64,000 nt of DNA. Source: Flavobacterium kingsejongi. Lineage in GTDB: Bacteria; Bacteroidota; Bacteroidia; Flavobacteriales; Flavobacteriaceae. Positions within the stretch are counted from its first letter, which is position 1. Every line of letters starts with the position of its first letter. A program made the position numbers and the translations under genes. The stretch is from the NCBI RefSeq assembly GCF_003076475.1, contig NZ_CP020919.1, forward strand, positions 1,550,001 to 1,614,000, in the 5' to 3' direction. Below the pieces are notes generated by a model that saw nothing but the letters and a program-made list of their open reading frames with translations, had not been told where the DNA came from and made no database searches. Positions 1 to 8,907 of this stretch are shown piece after piece.

Positions 1-1
1 A

Positions 2-1327
2 AAAGAATGGGCATGGTCAGTGGCCGAAAATAAAGTAGTAGCCAATGACCAGATCGATCAGGTGAGTGTATTTCCATTGGAATTGAACACCATGCCAGGT
101 TGGGCGGGAAGTTCTTGGTACTGGTTGCGTTATATGGATGCCCATAATGAAGACGAGTTTGTTTCTCCAGAGGCACAAAATTACTGGCAGAATGTCGATT
201 TGTACATCGGTGGAAATGAGCATGCCACCGGGCATTTGCTGTATTCCCGTTTCTGGAATAAATTCCTGAAAGACCGTGGGGTCGTTTCCCAGGACGAGCC
301 GTTTAAAAAACTGATCAATCAGGGAATGATACTGGGAACCAGTGCCTTTGTATACCGATTGGTCAATACCAACCAGCTGATTTCTAAAAACAGGTTTTTT
401 GCACTATTAGATAAGGTAAAAAATAAAGTAGCTTTAAACGATGAAGAGAAAGAATTAGTAGAAGCAAACTGGAGCACTGCCGATAATGGAAGTATTTTAT
501 ATCAGGCCCTTCATGCTGATGTAGCTTTTGTAAATGCTTCTGATGAATTGGATATGGAAGCTTTCAGGAATTGGAGAGCAGAATACAATACCGTGGAATT
601 CCTTACAGAAGAGAATGAAAAATATATTGTAGGCCGTGAAGTTGAAAAGATGTCCAAATCCAAATACAATGTGGTAACGCCCGATGATATCTGTGAGGTA
701 CACGGTGCGGATACATTGCGTTTGTATGAAATGTTCCTCGGGCCCCTGGAGCAGGCAAAACCGTGGAATACTGCGGGTATCACCGGTGTTTCCGGATTCC
801 TGAAAAAACTATGGCGCCTGTATTTTGACGATAATGGACTTATTGTAACCACTAATCCTGCAACACCGGAAGCGCTAAAAACATTGCACCGTACCATCAA
901 GAAAGTACAGGAAGATATTGAGAACTTTTCTTTCAATACTTCTGTGAGCTCCTTTATGATTGCCGTGAATGAATTAACAGCGATGAATTGCCACGAACGC
1001 ACCATACTGGAGCCACTTGCGATATTAATTTCCCCTTATGCACCGCATATTGCGGAAGAATTATGGGAGAAATTAGGCCATCAGCAAAGTATTTCAACGG
1101 TAGCATTCCCGATTTTCAAACCGGAATACCTGGTGGAGAGCAGTAAGGAATATCCGGTATCGTTTAATGGTAAAACCCGTTTTACAATCGAACTGGCATT
1201 GGATCTTACAAAAGATGAAATTGAAAAAATAGTAATGGCTGACGAAAGAACGATCAGGCAGCTGGAAGGCAGGACGCCAAATAAAGTAATTATTGTGCCT
1301 GGTAAAATTATTAACCTGGTAGGCTAA
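2..1327 (+). CDS. leuS: Leucine--tRNA ligase, C-terminal part (5' end outside window)
   Basis: Charges tRNA-Leu with leucine in the cytoplasm. The reading frame is open from base 2 with no start in the window, so only about the last 440 residues are present; an in-frame GTG at 20 is internal, not the start. Visible are the class I catalytic-core segment with GGNEHATGHLLYSRFW, the KMSKS ATP-binding loop (647-661), the alpha-helical anticodon-binding domain and a C-terminal extension. The HIGH motif lies upstream of the window. A strong terminator follows the stop. Identity is secure from these motifs. Confidence 0.96.
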   Translation, partial: KEWAWSVAENKVVANDQIDQVSVFPLELNTMPGWAGSSWYWLRYMDAHNEDEFVSPEAQNYWQNVDLYIGGNEHATGHLLYSRFWNKFLKDRGVVSQDEPFKKLINQGMILGTSAFVYRLVNTNQLISKNRFFALLDKVKNKVALNDEEKELVEANWSTADNGSILYQALHADVAFVNASDELDMEAFRNWRAEYNTVEFLTEENEKYIVGREVEKMSKSKYNVVTPDDICEVHGADTLRLYEMFLGPLEQAKPWNTAGITGVSGFLKKLWRLYFDDNGLIVTTNPATPEALKTLHRTIKKVQEDIENFSFNTSVSSFMIAVNELTAMNCHERTILEPLAILISPYAPHIAEELWEKLGHQQSISTVAFPIFKPEYLVESSKEYPVSFNGKTRFTIELALDLTKDEIEKIVMADERTIRQLEGRTPNKVIIVPGKIINLVG

Positions 1328-1363
1328 ATGCCAACACACTGACAAACTTTCAGATACTTTAGA

Positions 1364-1388
1364 ACCCCGCCCCTTTGGCGGGGTTTTT
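1364..1388 (+). terminator. Rho-independent terminator after leuS
   Basis: An 8-bp GC-rich perfect stem (1364-1371 with 1377-1384), a 5-base loop and a run of five T. It lies 37 bases past the leuS stop and separates it from the metallopeptidase gene. Confidence 0.9.
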
Positions 1389-1425
1389 GATTCTAAACCA
1401 ATAATAACCAAAAATATAAAAGCAA

Positions 1426-2124
1426 ATGATACTATATTATGTTTTAATCGGGGCCATTGCTTTAGTCAGTTTTGCAGTGAGTTCAAAGCTGAAAAGCAAA
1501 TTTGAATTCTATTCCAGAGTGCATTTACGAAATGGCATGAGTGGTGCAGAAATTGCACAGAAGATGCTTAATGATAACGGAATTTATGATGTACGCGTGA
1601 TTTCTACCCCTGGTAGGCTGACTGACCATTATAATCCGGCAGATAAAACGGTAAACCTTAGTGAAGCAGTTTATAATGAGCGTAACGCTGCGGCTGCGGC
1701 AGTAGCGGCTCACGAATGTGGGCACGCGGTGCAACATGCTACGGCATACAGCATGCTGCAATTGCGATCCAAGATGGTTCCGGTTGTGAATGTGGCTTCC
1801 GGAATGTCACAATGGCTGGTAATTGGAGGCCTGATCTTAGGCGCAGCATCGGGATTGGGCATTGGATTTTATGTAGCTGTAATTGGATTGATCATGATGG
1901 CGGTAGCCACCGCTTTCAGTTTGGTGACCCTTCCGGTAGAGTATGATGCCAGCCACCGCGCCCTTGCCTGGCTGAAATCCAAAAACATGCTCACACAACA
2001 GGAATACGCCGGAGCAGAAGACTCCCTGAAATGGGCAGCAAGAACCTATCTTGTAGCGGCAATCGGTGCATTAGCATCGCTGCTGTATTGGGGCTTCCGC
2101 GTATTTGGAGGTTCCAGAAACTAA
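1426..2124 (+). CDS. Membrane zinc metallopeptidase, YugP-like (Zn_peptidase_2)
   Basis: A 232-residue membrane protein with the metalloprotease motif HECGH at residues 96-100 (HExxH, with two zinc-binding histidines). Hydrophobic segments sit at the N-terminus, around 120-165 and near 205-225, placing the active site at the inner membrane. Length and architecture match the neutral zinc metallopeptidase YugP family; the physiological substrate of that family is not established. Single gene between two terminators, so probably its own transcription unit. Family call is firm, function is not. Confidence 0.88.
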   Translation: MILYYVLIGAIALVSFAVSSKLKSKFEFYSRVHLRNGMSGAEIAQKMLNDNGIYDVRVISTPGRLTDHYNPADKTVNLSEAVYNERNAAAAAVAAHECGHAVQHATAYSMLQLRSKMVPVVNVASGMSQWLVIGGLILGAASGLGIGFYVAVIGLIMMAVATAFSLVTLPVEYDASHRALAWLKSKNMLTQQEYAGAEDSLKWAARTYLVAAIGALASLLYWGFRVFGGSRN

Positions 2125-2141
2125 GCCCAAAGAAATAACAA

Positions 2142-2175
2142 AAAAAAATCCGCTTCGAAAGAGGCGGATTTTTTG
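2142..2175. terminator. Bidirectional terminator with GAAA tetraloop
   Basis: Stem 2147-2156 with 2161-2170 around a GAAA loop, flanked by A-rich sequence on the left and T-rich on the right. It sits exactly between the convergent metallopeptidase (+) and Lrp-type (-) genes, so it can serve both. Confidence 0.88.
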
Positions 2176-2646
2176 TTATAACTGGATCTGTCGATCGATT
2201 TGCTGGTCGAGGGAAATAAATGTTTCGGTTCTGGAAACCCCCGCAATAGCCTGGATCTTGGAGTTGAGCAATTGCATCAGGTGCTCATTGTCACGGCAGA
2301 TGATTTTAATCAATATGGACCAGTTTCCGGTAGTGTAATGGCATTCCAATACTTCCGGGATTTTCTTCAGTTCTTTTACGGCTTCGGAATTACTGGAGGC
2401 TTTGTCGAGGTAAATGCCAACAAATGACATTGTGCTATAGCCTAATATTTTGGTATTCACAATGAGTTTTGAAGCTGAAATCACACCCGATTGTTCCAGT
2501 TTGCGCAAGCGCTGGTGGATGGCTGCCCCCGAAATGCCGATTGTATTAGCAATTTGCAGAATAGGCTTGCGCGCATCTTCCATTAAGGCACGTAGGATTT
2601 CTTTATCGATACCATCGATTTCAATCTGGAACGAATTGATTTTCAT
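2176..2646 (-). CDS. Lrp/AsnC family transcriptional regulator
   Basis: A 156-residue one-component regulator. The N-terminal AsnC-type helix-turn-helix (about residues 12-60, with DKEILRALMEDARKP and an IANTIGISGAAIHQRLRKL recognition region) is followed by an RAM/ligand-binding domain (about 65-150). Family members bind DNA as dimers or octamers and respond to amino acids. It is read away from the divergent-side saccharopine dehydrogenase-like gene upstream, with amino-acid metabolism a plausible but unproven target. The stop codon abuts the terminator hairpin. Confidence 0.92.
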   Translation of the reverse strand: MKINSFQIEIDGIDKEILRALMEDARKPILQIANTIGISGAAIHQRLRKLEQSGVISASKLIVNTKILGYSTMSFVGIYLDKASSNSEAVKELKKIPEVLECHYTTGNWSILIKIICRDNEHLMQLLNSKIQAIAGVSRTETFISLDQQIDRQIQL

Positions 2647-2701
2647 AAGTAATGATTTAGAATCAAAAATACATTTTTTGTTTTAATTGTAAGCCAAAAA
2701 C

Positions 2702-2738
2702 AAAAAAAGACCATATTCCGCAGAAGAGGTCTTTTTTG
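2702..2738 (-). terminator. Terminator of the saccharopine dehydrogenase-like gene
   Basis: Perfect 10-bp stem (2703-2712 with 2728-2737) with a 15-base loop; A/T runs at both feet. It lies just past the stop of the minus-strand gene that ends at 2756. Confidence 0.75.
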
Positions 2739-2755
2739 ATAAGCTCGGGATGCAA

Positions 2756-4126
2756 TTAGCTTGCCACATTATTAGGGTTATAGCCCATATAAGTGACCTG
2801 TTTTTCATTAAAAACAACGCCAAAGGATTCCAATTCCTGTAGAATCGGAAGATATACTTCTTTATTGAGTGGTAACTGTACTCCTGGTGTTTTGATATTC
2901 CCGTTTAAAATTTGCAGCGTAGCAATAGCTACCGGAAGGCCTACCGTTTTTGCCATAGCGGTATAGGTCTGGTCATCACCAATGCATACCATTTTGGAGT
3001 CAATTTGTTTTTTTTGCCCATTCACTTCATAGCCAAACTTATGATACATGACGATCATGTCCTTATCATGCTCTTCTAAAGACCAGCTATCGGATAATAT
3101 TTTTTCAAGGATCTGAGCAGGTGTGGCGTTTTTAAGGCCAACAATTTTTTTAGGGTTGAAGAGGTCCAGTTCCAGCAATTTTTCCCATTTGATGTCATCC
3201 TGGTCGATTTTTAGGATATGGCGGAGTTTTAATTCAACCGAATCAGTTGGGTGATAGGGGAGAAATGCATTGGTAAAATCACGGTAGCTCATGGTTTCGG
3301 TATTTTCCATGGCATAGCTATCATCCGTCATCCCTAATTGGACAAACATATTCCAGGCTTTGGAATATCCTACTTTGCGTATGGTTCCACGGTATAATGT
3401 TAGCACATCATCTAAGCCATAAACGCTACGGTATTTTAGGGAATCCCGATTGGCGTAGGCTTCAAATTTCCCGTATCCTTCTACGTCAAGAAATTCAGTC
3501 CTGCGGAATAGTTTATTATACGGGATGTATTTATAAGTGCCTTCCTGGATGAATTTAGCGGCACCGCCCTGTCCGGCCAATACCACATTTCGAGGATTCC
3601 AAGTGAATTTGTAATTCCATAAGTTAGTATCCGATTCCGGGGCTACCAGGCCACCACAAAATGATTCGAATAAAATCATCTTGCCACCCTGCTCTCGGAT
3701 TTCATCAATTACTTTCATGGCGCTCATGTGGTCGATACCGGGATCCAGCCCGATTTCATTCATAAAGACCAAATTGTTTTTCTTAACTTCTTCATCCAGT
3801 GCCTGCATGGCATCGCTGATATAAGAGGCAGTCACTAAGTGTTTTTTGTGTAACAGGCAGTCTTTGGCAACTTCAAGGTGTAAAAATGCAGGAAGCATTG
3901 AGATTACAATATCCGCTTTTTGAATTTCACGGTTCCGTTGTTCGCTGTTATGGATATCCAGCTCAATGGCTGTTGCATTTTTGTGGTTTTGTGTTTTTTT
4001 ACGAGCCAGTTCTATGGATAAATCACCTATGGTAAGATGGATATTTTCCTGTTCCGATTTGTTTAAAAGATACTGAATCAGGGAGGATGCAGATCTTCCC
4101 GCCCCGATTATTAAGATATGTCTCAT
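2756..4126 (-). CDS. Saccharopine dehydrogenase family oxidoreductase
   Basis: A 456-residue NAD(P)-dependent enzyme. The Rossmann motif is at the N-terminus (LIIGAGRSASSLIQYLL, residues 4-20) and the rest matches the saccharopine dehydrogenase (glutamate-forming, LYS9-like) fold, e.g. NEIGLDPGIDHMSAMK in the middle. I chose the ATG at 4126 because the Rossmann strand starts right after it; an upstream ATG at 4198 would add 24 residues that do not fit the family. The enzyme likely acts on the alpha-aminoadipate/saccharopine side of lysine metabolism, but the direction and substrate are inference. Confidence 0.85.
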   Translation of the reverse strand: MRHILIIGAGRSASSLIQYLLNKSEQENIHLTIGDLSIELARKKTQNHKNATAIELDIHNSEQRNREIQKADIVISMLPAFLHLEVAKDCLLHKKHLVTASYISDAMQALDEEVKKNNLVFMNEIGLDPGIDHMSAMKVIDEIREQGGKMILFESFCGGLVAPESDTNLWNYKFTWNPRNVVLAGQGGAAKFIQEGTYKYIPYNKLFRRTEFLDVEGYGKFEAYANRDSLKYRSVYGLDDVLTLYRGTIRKVGYSKAWNMFVQLGMTDDSYAMENTETMSYRDFTNAFLPYHPTDSVELKLRHILKIDQDDIKWEKLLELDLFNPKKIVGLKNATPAQILEKILSDSWSLEEHDKDMIVMYHKFGYEVNGQKKQIDSKMVCIGDDQTYTAMAKTVGLPVAIATLQILNGNIKTPGVQLPLNKEVYLPILQELESFGVVFNEKQVTYMGYNPNNVAS

Positions 4127-4400
4127 TAAGGTTGAATTTTTAATTCTAACACGAAAGTATGGATTTGTTATATTTATAAAAAATAAATCGCAAGACAATT
4201 GTCTTAAAATTTTAAGAGTACCTTTGTGAAAACGAATTCTAATTCGCGATTTAGCCTTACCAGTAATGGGATTCCGTACTATTTTTGATACATTTTTTTT
4301 TCGTGCATTTATTTCAAAAAAAATAATCAGGATTTCGAAAGTCAGGTAGTGTTAGTTTTTGGATCAGGATTGAATTTTACCATCACTAAATCACATTATC
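4127..4400. other. Divergent intergenic region
   Basis: About 270 AT-rich bases between divergent genes (saccharopine dehydrogenase-like and DUF423). It must hold both promoters, but I found no box matching TAnnTTTG well enough to place one, no hairpin terminator and no coding potential. Confidence 0.4.
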
Positions 4401-4787
4401 ATGGAAAAAAAAGTAATTGCTACAGCAGCCGTACTCGGATTGACAGCAATAATTTTGGGTGCTTTTGGAGCGCATGCCCTGAAAAAAGTATTAACTGTAG
4501 AAGAATTGGTCACATTTGAAACCGGTGTCCGTTATCAGGTCTATCATGCGCTCTTTTTACTTTTTGTCGGGACAACCGCTTTAGTGACCGATAAGGCTAA
4601 AAAAACAATGTTTTGGCTCACTACTGCAGGTGTAATTTTATTTTCAGGATCCATCTATCTTTTGGCGACAGATCGACTTATGGGTATAGAATTGAAAGTC
4701 TTAGGGCCAATTACGCCTATTGGAGGATTCTTATTAATTATGGCATGGGGAGTTTTGTTCTTGAACATAATACGGAAAAATGCGTAA
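4401..4787 (+). CDS. DUF423 family membrane protein
   Basis: A 128-residue protein with four hydrophobic helices, matching the DUF423/YgdD family in length and in the N-terminal pattern (LGAFGAHALKK followed by FETGVRYQVYHAL). Inner-membrane location is predicted. No function is established for the family. It ends 77 bases before pckA, which has its own promoter box, so the two are probably separate units. Confidence 0.88.
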   Translation: MEKKVIATAAVLGLTAIILGAFGAHALKKVLTVEELVTFETGVRYQVYHALFLLFVGTTALVTDKAKKTMFWLTTAGVILFSGSIYLLATDRLMGIELKVLGPITPIGGFLLIMAWGVLFLNIIRKNA

Positions 4788-4799
4788 ATTTTTCATAAA

Positions 4800-4832
4800 T
4801 TGATTATAACGTGAAATTTATTTTTACTTTTG
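4800..4832 (+). promoter_or_regulatory. Candidate pckA promoter (TTG / TACTTTTG)
   Basis: TACTTTTG at 4825-4832 is a perfect match to the Bacteroidota -7 box TAnnTTTG, with TTG at 4800-4802 at a spacing of 22 as a -33 element. It lies 32 bases upstream of the pckA ATG, inside the only AT-rich gap. Confidence 0.65.
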
Positions 4833-4864
4833 CAAAATAATAAACACAACACAATTCTAATTCT

Positions 4865-6490
4865 ATGGACAATTACGCTCAATTTACGAAATCGATTTCG
4901 TTGGAAAAGTACGGTATTACAGATGTGAAGGAAATTATTTATAATCCATCGTACGATTTATTATACAATGAGGAGTTGGATCCGGGTCTTGAGGGCTTTG
5001 AAAAAGGCTTCCTGACAGAACTTGGTGCTGTAAACGTGATGACAGGTGATTTCACCGGACGTTCACCTAAAGATAAATATATCGTTAAAGATGAAGTGAC
5101 AAAAGATACCATCTGGTGGACTTCTGATAAAGCGGTAAATGATAATAAGCCCATTACACAAAATACCTGGGATGCTTTAAAAGAAACAACAGTACAACAG
5201 CTTTCGGGCAAGAAGTTATATGTTGTGGATAGTTTTTGTGGTGCCAATGAAGATACTCGTCTTAAAGTGCGTTTTATCATGGAAGTGGCCTGGCAGGCAC
5301 ATTTTGTTAAAAACATGTTCATTCGCCCGACAGAAGAAGAGTTGGAAAACTATGGCGAGCCGGATTTTGTAGTGATGAATGGTTCTAAAACAGAATTCAA
5401 AGACTATGCTGCTCACGGATTGAATAGTGAAGTATATATTGCTTTCAACCTTACCGAGAAAATCCAGCTTATTGGTGGTACCTGGTACGGTGGTGAAATG
5501 AAAAAGGGATTATTCTCTATGATGAATTATTACCTTCCCCTACAGGGAATCGCTTCGATGCACTGTTCTGCGAATAAAGGAAAAGACGGTGATGTAGCTA
5601 TTTTCTTTGGTCTTTCGGGAACAGGAAAAACGACGTTGTCTACAGATCCAAAACGCGAATTGATTGGGGATGATGAGCACGGATGGGATAATGATGGCGT
5701 ATTCAACTTCGAAGGAGGTTGTTATGCGAAAACCATTGACCTGAGCCCAGAAAATGAGCCGGATATTTTTAATGCCATCAGAAGAGATGCATTATTGGAA
5801 AATGTAACTGTTGATGCAAATGGAAAAATTGATTTTAAAGATGGCTCTGTAACACAAAACACACGTGTTTCTTATCCGATAGATCACATTCAGAATATTG
5901 TAAAACCCGTTTCAAAAGCCGGGCATGCCAATAAGGTGATTTTCCTTACGGCTGACGCCTTTGGAGTAATGCCTCCAGTTTCCAAATTGACGCCGGAGCA
6001 GACAAAATATTTCTTCCTTTCCGGATTTACAGCAAAACTGGCGGGAACGGAGCGTGGTGTAACACAGCCGGAACCTACTTTCTCTGCTTGTTTTGGAAAA
6101 GCATTTTTATCCCTGCATCCTACCCAATACGGTCAGGAGTTAGTGAAAAAGATGGAAGAGCACAACGCAACAGCTTATATGGTTAATACGGGCTGGAATG
6201 GTACCGGGAAAAGAATTTCTATTAAAGATACCCGTGCGATCATTGACAGGATCCTTGACGGTTCTATAGAAAATGCTGAAACTACACTAATCCCTGTATT
6301 CAACCTGAATGTGCCTACGGCATTGGAAGGTGTGCATACCTCTATATTAGATCCAAGAAAGACCTATACTGACGAGAAGGAGTGGTTGGAGAAAGCGACT
6401 AATCTGGGACAGTTATTTGTAAAGAACTTCGTTCAGTATACCGATAATGAAGAAGGTAAAAGATTAGTTGAGGCCGGTCCTCAGTTATAA
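4865..6490 (+). CDS. pckA: Phosphoenolpyruvate carboxykinase (ATP)
   Basis: Converts oxaloacetate and ATP to phosphoenolpyruvate, CO2 and ADP, the first committed step of gluconeogenesis, in the cytoplasm. The 541-residue length is typical. The kinase-1a P-loop GLSGTGKTT is at residues 249-257, followed by the kinase-2 region [18 protein letters not shown] that binds metal and nucleotide, and the PEPCK substrate segment [10 protein letters not shown] near the N-terminus. It has a single-gene arrangement with its own promoter box and strong terminators. Confidence 0.97.
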   Translation: MDNYAQFTKSISLEKYGITDVKEIIYNPSYDLLYNEELDPGLEGFEKGFLTELGAVNVMTGDFTGRSPKDKYIVKDEVTKDTIWWTSDKAVNDNKPITQNTWDALKETTVQQLSGKKLYVVDSFCGANEDTRLKVRFIMEVAWQAHFVKNMFIRPTEEELENYGEPDFVVMNGSKTEFKDYAAHGLNSEVYIAFNLTEKIQLIGGTWYGGEMKKGLFSMMNYYLPLQGIASMHCSANKGKDGDVAIFFGLSGTGKTTLSTDPKRELIGDDEHGWDNDGVFNFEGGCYAKTIDLSPENEPDIFNAIRRDALLENVTVDANGKIDFKDGSVTQNTRVSYPIDHIQNIVKPVSKAGHANKVIFLTADAFGVMPPVSKLTPEQTKYFFLSGFTAKLAGTERGVTQPEPTFSACFGKAFLSLHPTQYGQELVKKMEEHNATAYMVNTGWNGTGKRISIKDTRAIIDRILDGSIENAETTLIPVFNLNVPTALEGVHTSILDPRKTYTDEKEWLEKATNLGQLFVKNFVQYTDNEEGKRLVEAGPQL

Positions 6491-6513
6491 AAATACAGTG
6501 GTTAATTATAATG

Positions 6514-6551
6514 AAAAAGAGCTGCATCCTCCGGGTGCGGCTCTTTTTTTA
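6514..6551 (+). terminator. Rho-independent terminator after pckA
   Basis: A 12-bp stem (6518-6529 with 6533-6544, two G-T wobbles), a three-base loop and a seven-T tail. Confidence 0.9.
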
Positions 6552-6580
6552 ACATGCGGTATAGCTACATAAAAATCAGA

Positions 6581-6620
6581 CATAAAAAAAGCCTTACAGT
6601 CCTGTAAGGCTTTTTTTATG
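6581..6620. terminator. Perfect 40-bp inverted repeat, bidirectional terminator
   Basis: Two 19-base arms around a 2-base centre are perfectly complementary, including A7 and T7 runs at the feet, so the element reads as an intrinsic terminator on both strands. It sits between convergent pckA and hemD, and probably mainly serves hemD, because pckA already has its own hairpin. Confidence 0.85.
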
Positions 6621-6636
6621 CTATAAACGATGTGCT

Positions 6637-7395
6637 TTATTTTCCTTTGTTGGCTTCGGCAACATATTTTTCCAGTGCCATTGTCATAGAGGGTGCTTCC
6701 GGAGAAGGCGCCATGATATCAACGCGGAGACCATGTTCTAAGGCTTCTTTCTGGGTTGTGCTTCCAAAAACTGCAATACGGGTATTGTTTTGTTCGAAAT
6801 CCGGGAAGTTCTTAAATAAGGATTTGATTCCGGTAGGGCTAAAGAAAGCCAGGATATCATAATACACATCTTTAAGATCTGTAAGGTCGCTCATTACCGT
6901 TTTGTAAAAGGTAGCTTGTGCCCATTCTACTTTCAGGTTGTTCAGGGTAAGCGGTGCATCGGCATTGAGCTGGTCAGAAGCAGGTAAAAGGAATTTTTCG
7001 TCTTTGTACTTCTTGATTAAAGGAGACAGGTCAGCAAACTCTTTTTGACCAACATAAATCTTTCTTTTGCGGTACACCACATATTTCTGCAGGTAAAAAG
7101 CAACAGCTTCCGACTGGCAAAAATACTTTAGCGTTTCAGGGACTTTATAGCGCATTTCCTCAGCCACTCTGAAGAAATGATCAACAGAGTTTTTACTCGT
7201 CAGAATGATTGCTGTAAAGTTATTCAAATCGATTTTTTGTTGTCTTATATCCTTGGCACTAACGCCTTCCACGTGTATAAAAGGACGGAAATCAACTTTA
7301 ACCTTGTGCTTATTCTGAAGCTCGAAGTAGGGTGAATTATCTACTTTTGGTTCTGGCTGCGATACTAAAATTGTTTTCACTTTCATATTTGACAT
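6637..7395 (-). CDS. hemD: Uroporphyrinogen-III synthase
   Basis: Closes and rearranges hydroxymethylbilane to uroporphyrinogen III in haem and sirohaem synthesis. The 252-residue protein has the two-lobe HEM4 pattern: an N-terminal segment with AIILTSKNSVDHFF and a C-terminal segment with DILAFFSPTGIKSLF and RIAVFGSTTQKEA. Sequence conservation in this family is low, so the call rests on these landmarks plus the DUF4271 neighbour, a pairing common in Flavobacteria. It is read 12 bases after the DUF4271 gene, so the two are co-transcribed. An alternative start three codons in (MKVKTI) is possible. Confidence 0.85.
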   Translation of the reverse strand: MSNMKVKTILVSQPEPKVDNSPYFELQNKHKVKVDFRPFIHVEGVSAKDIRQQKIDLNNFTAIILTSKNSVDHFFRVAEEMRYKVPETLKYFCQSEAVAFYLQKYVVYRKRKIYVGQKEFADLSPLIKKYKDEKFLLPASDQLNADAPLTLNNLKVEWAQATFYKTVMSDLTDLKDVYYDILAFFSPTGIKSLFKNFPDFEQNNTRIAVFGSTTQKEALEHGLRVDIMAPSPEAPSMTMALEKYVAEANKGK

Positions 7396-7407
7396 ATTCT
7401 AAAAAAT

Positions 7408-8073
7408 CTAACTTTTTGTAAACCAATAATACATGAAATAGTAAGGTGCTATTTCAAGTGCGCAAAGATACAAAATAAAGTAAAACAACTTACTTATTAT
7501 TAAATTTTGATAATTCCTTAAAGAAACCGCATATGTATAAGCATTTATTAATAATACGATAGCGATTAGTATATATACTAATAATACTACGGGCTTATCG
7601 TTATAGAATAGCACTAAATCTATAGGGAGCAGCGCCAATCCTATATAGGTTCTATAACTTACTTTTTGCAGATGCAATTGTTCATTGAACTCCTCAATAT
7701 TAAAAGAGGTCGCAATAATTTTTTCAATCAGGTACTTTGACAGGATGAAAAAACCGAGCAAAGTAACGATCTGGATAAAGGCAATTCCGTTGGTTTTGGT
7801 AGTATATCCAAAATAACTCAGGATTAACTGGATGAAAAAAGCCAGGGAAAAAAGCTGTACAAAAAACAGCAATATATTAAACCAGTCGAGTGTATTGCCG
7901 CCTTCACGATAGATCTTGAGGTACTTATTGGAAATAACCAGTTTGATGAAATCGTTAAAACGGCTTTCAAAAGCGGTTTTAGTGATCGCAATCATGATCA
8001 GGCAGCCCACAAAAATAAGGGTCGCCCAATCTTTACTGTCCATAATTCTCGGAATAAGATCGAATTCTTTCAT
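7408..8073 (-). CDS. DUF4271 domain membrane protein
   Basis: A 221-residue protein with about six hydrophobic helices and a short cytoplasmic N-terminus (MKEFDLIPRIMDSKDW). It matches DUF4271, a family confined largely to Bacteroidota. Function is unknown; it is the first gene of a two-gene operon with hemD. A link to haem synthesis or envelope function is inference from position only. Confidence 0.83.
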   Translation of the reverse strand: MKEFDLIPRIMDSKDWATLIFVGCLIMIAITKTAFESRFNDFIKLVISNKYLKIYREGGNTLDWFNILLFFVQLFSLAFFIQLILSYFGYTTKTNGIAFIQIVTLLGFFILSKYLIEKIIATSFNIEEFNEQLHLQKVSYRTYIGLALLPIDLVLFYNDKPVVLLVYILIAIVLLINAYTYAVSLRNYQNLIISKLFYFILYLCALEIAPYYFMYYWFTKS

Positions 8074-8144
8074 AACGGTACAAAATTACTAATTTTATTG
8101 TCGTATTTATACAATTATTATGAAAGAAGAGTAAAATAAAAGGT

Positions 8145-8152
8145 TACTTTTG
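8145..8152 (+). promoter_or_regulatory. Candidate -7 promoter box
   Basis: TACTTTTG matches TAnnTTTG perfectly, 18 bases before the ATG at 8171. No clear TTG -33 element precedes it. Its overlap with an in-frame TTG at 8150 argues that this TTG is not the start codon. Confidence 0.55.
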
Positions 8153-8170
8153 TGCCGAAATTTATCACGT

Positions 8171-8896
8171 ATGAGCGACGGTATAGTTATAATTCCAACC
8201 TATAACGAAATTGAAAATATCGAAAGTATCATCAGGGCAGTATTTTCATTGTCAAAACCATTACACGTTTTAATTGTCGATGATAATTCCCCGGACGGGA
8301 CAGCCGAAAAGGTAATTCACCTTCAGGAAGAATTTCAGGGACGCCTGTTTCTGGAAAAGAGAATGAAAAAAGCAGGCCTGGGAACTGCCTATGTACACGG
8401 TTTTCGATATGCGCTGCAAAGAACCTACAGTTATATTTTTGAAATGGATGCTGATTTTTCCCATAATCCGAATGATTTGGAAAAATTATATGCGGCCTGC
8501 CATTTGGGTGGTGCCGATGTAGCGATAGGATCGCGCTACCTGACCGGGGTTAATGTGGTCAACTGGCCGCTCAACCGGGTGCTCATGTCCTATTATGCTT
8601 CGGCCTATGTAAGGCTGATCACCGGGATGGAAATCCGGGATGCTACCGCAGGATTCCTGTGCTACAAAAGGGAAGTGCTGGAGAAAATCGACCTCGATAA
8701 GATTAAATTCATCGGGTATGCTTTTCAGATTGAAATGAAATACAGGGCCTATGCCCATCATTTTAATATCCAGGAAGTGCCTATTATTTTTACGGACCGT
8801 ACCAAGGGCCAGTCAAAAATGAGCAATGCAATTATCAAAGAAGCCGTATTTGGCGTGATAGCATTACGAATAAAAAAGTTATTTAATAAGTTATAA
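8171..8896 (+). CDS. Polyprenol monophosphomannose synthase-like GT2 glycosyltransferase
   Basis: A 241-residue GT-A enzyme resembling the catalytic domain of dolichol-phosphate mannosyltransferase: it would move mannose from GDP-mannose to a polyprenyl phosphate at the inner membrane. Seen are the N-terminal VIIPTYNEIENI, LIVDDNSPDGTA, the metal-binding EMDADFSHNP (DxD) and FTDRTKGQSKMS near the C-terminus. No C-terminal GtrA membrane domain is present. I start at the ATG at 8171, since the TTG at 8150 lies in the promoter box. It is the first gene of a run with dihydroorotase and a DUF4296 lipoprotein. Confidence 0.9.
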   Translation: MSDGIVIIPTYNEIENIESIIRAVFSLSKPLHVLIVDDNSPDGTAEKVIHLQEEFQGRLFLEKRMKKAGLGTAYVHGFRYALQRTYSYIFEMDADFSHNPNDLEKLYAACHLGGADVAIGSRYLTGVNVVNWPLNRVLMSYYASAYVRLITGMEIRDATAGFLCYKREVLEKIDLDKIKFIGYAFQIEMKYRAYAHHFNIQEVPIIFTDRTKGQSKMSNAIIKEAVFGVIALRIKKLFNKL

Positions 8897-8907
8897 GAAA
8901 GAGGACA

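Noticed and set aside
2756..4198. Saccharopine dehydrogenase gene starting at 4198
   Set aside because: The extra 24 residues precede the Rossmann strand and do not fit the family; the ATG at 4126 is preferred.
8150..8170. TTG start of the mannosyltransferase gene at 8150
   Set aside because: It overlaps a perfect TAnnTTTG box, so it lies upstream of the likely transcript start.
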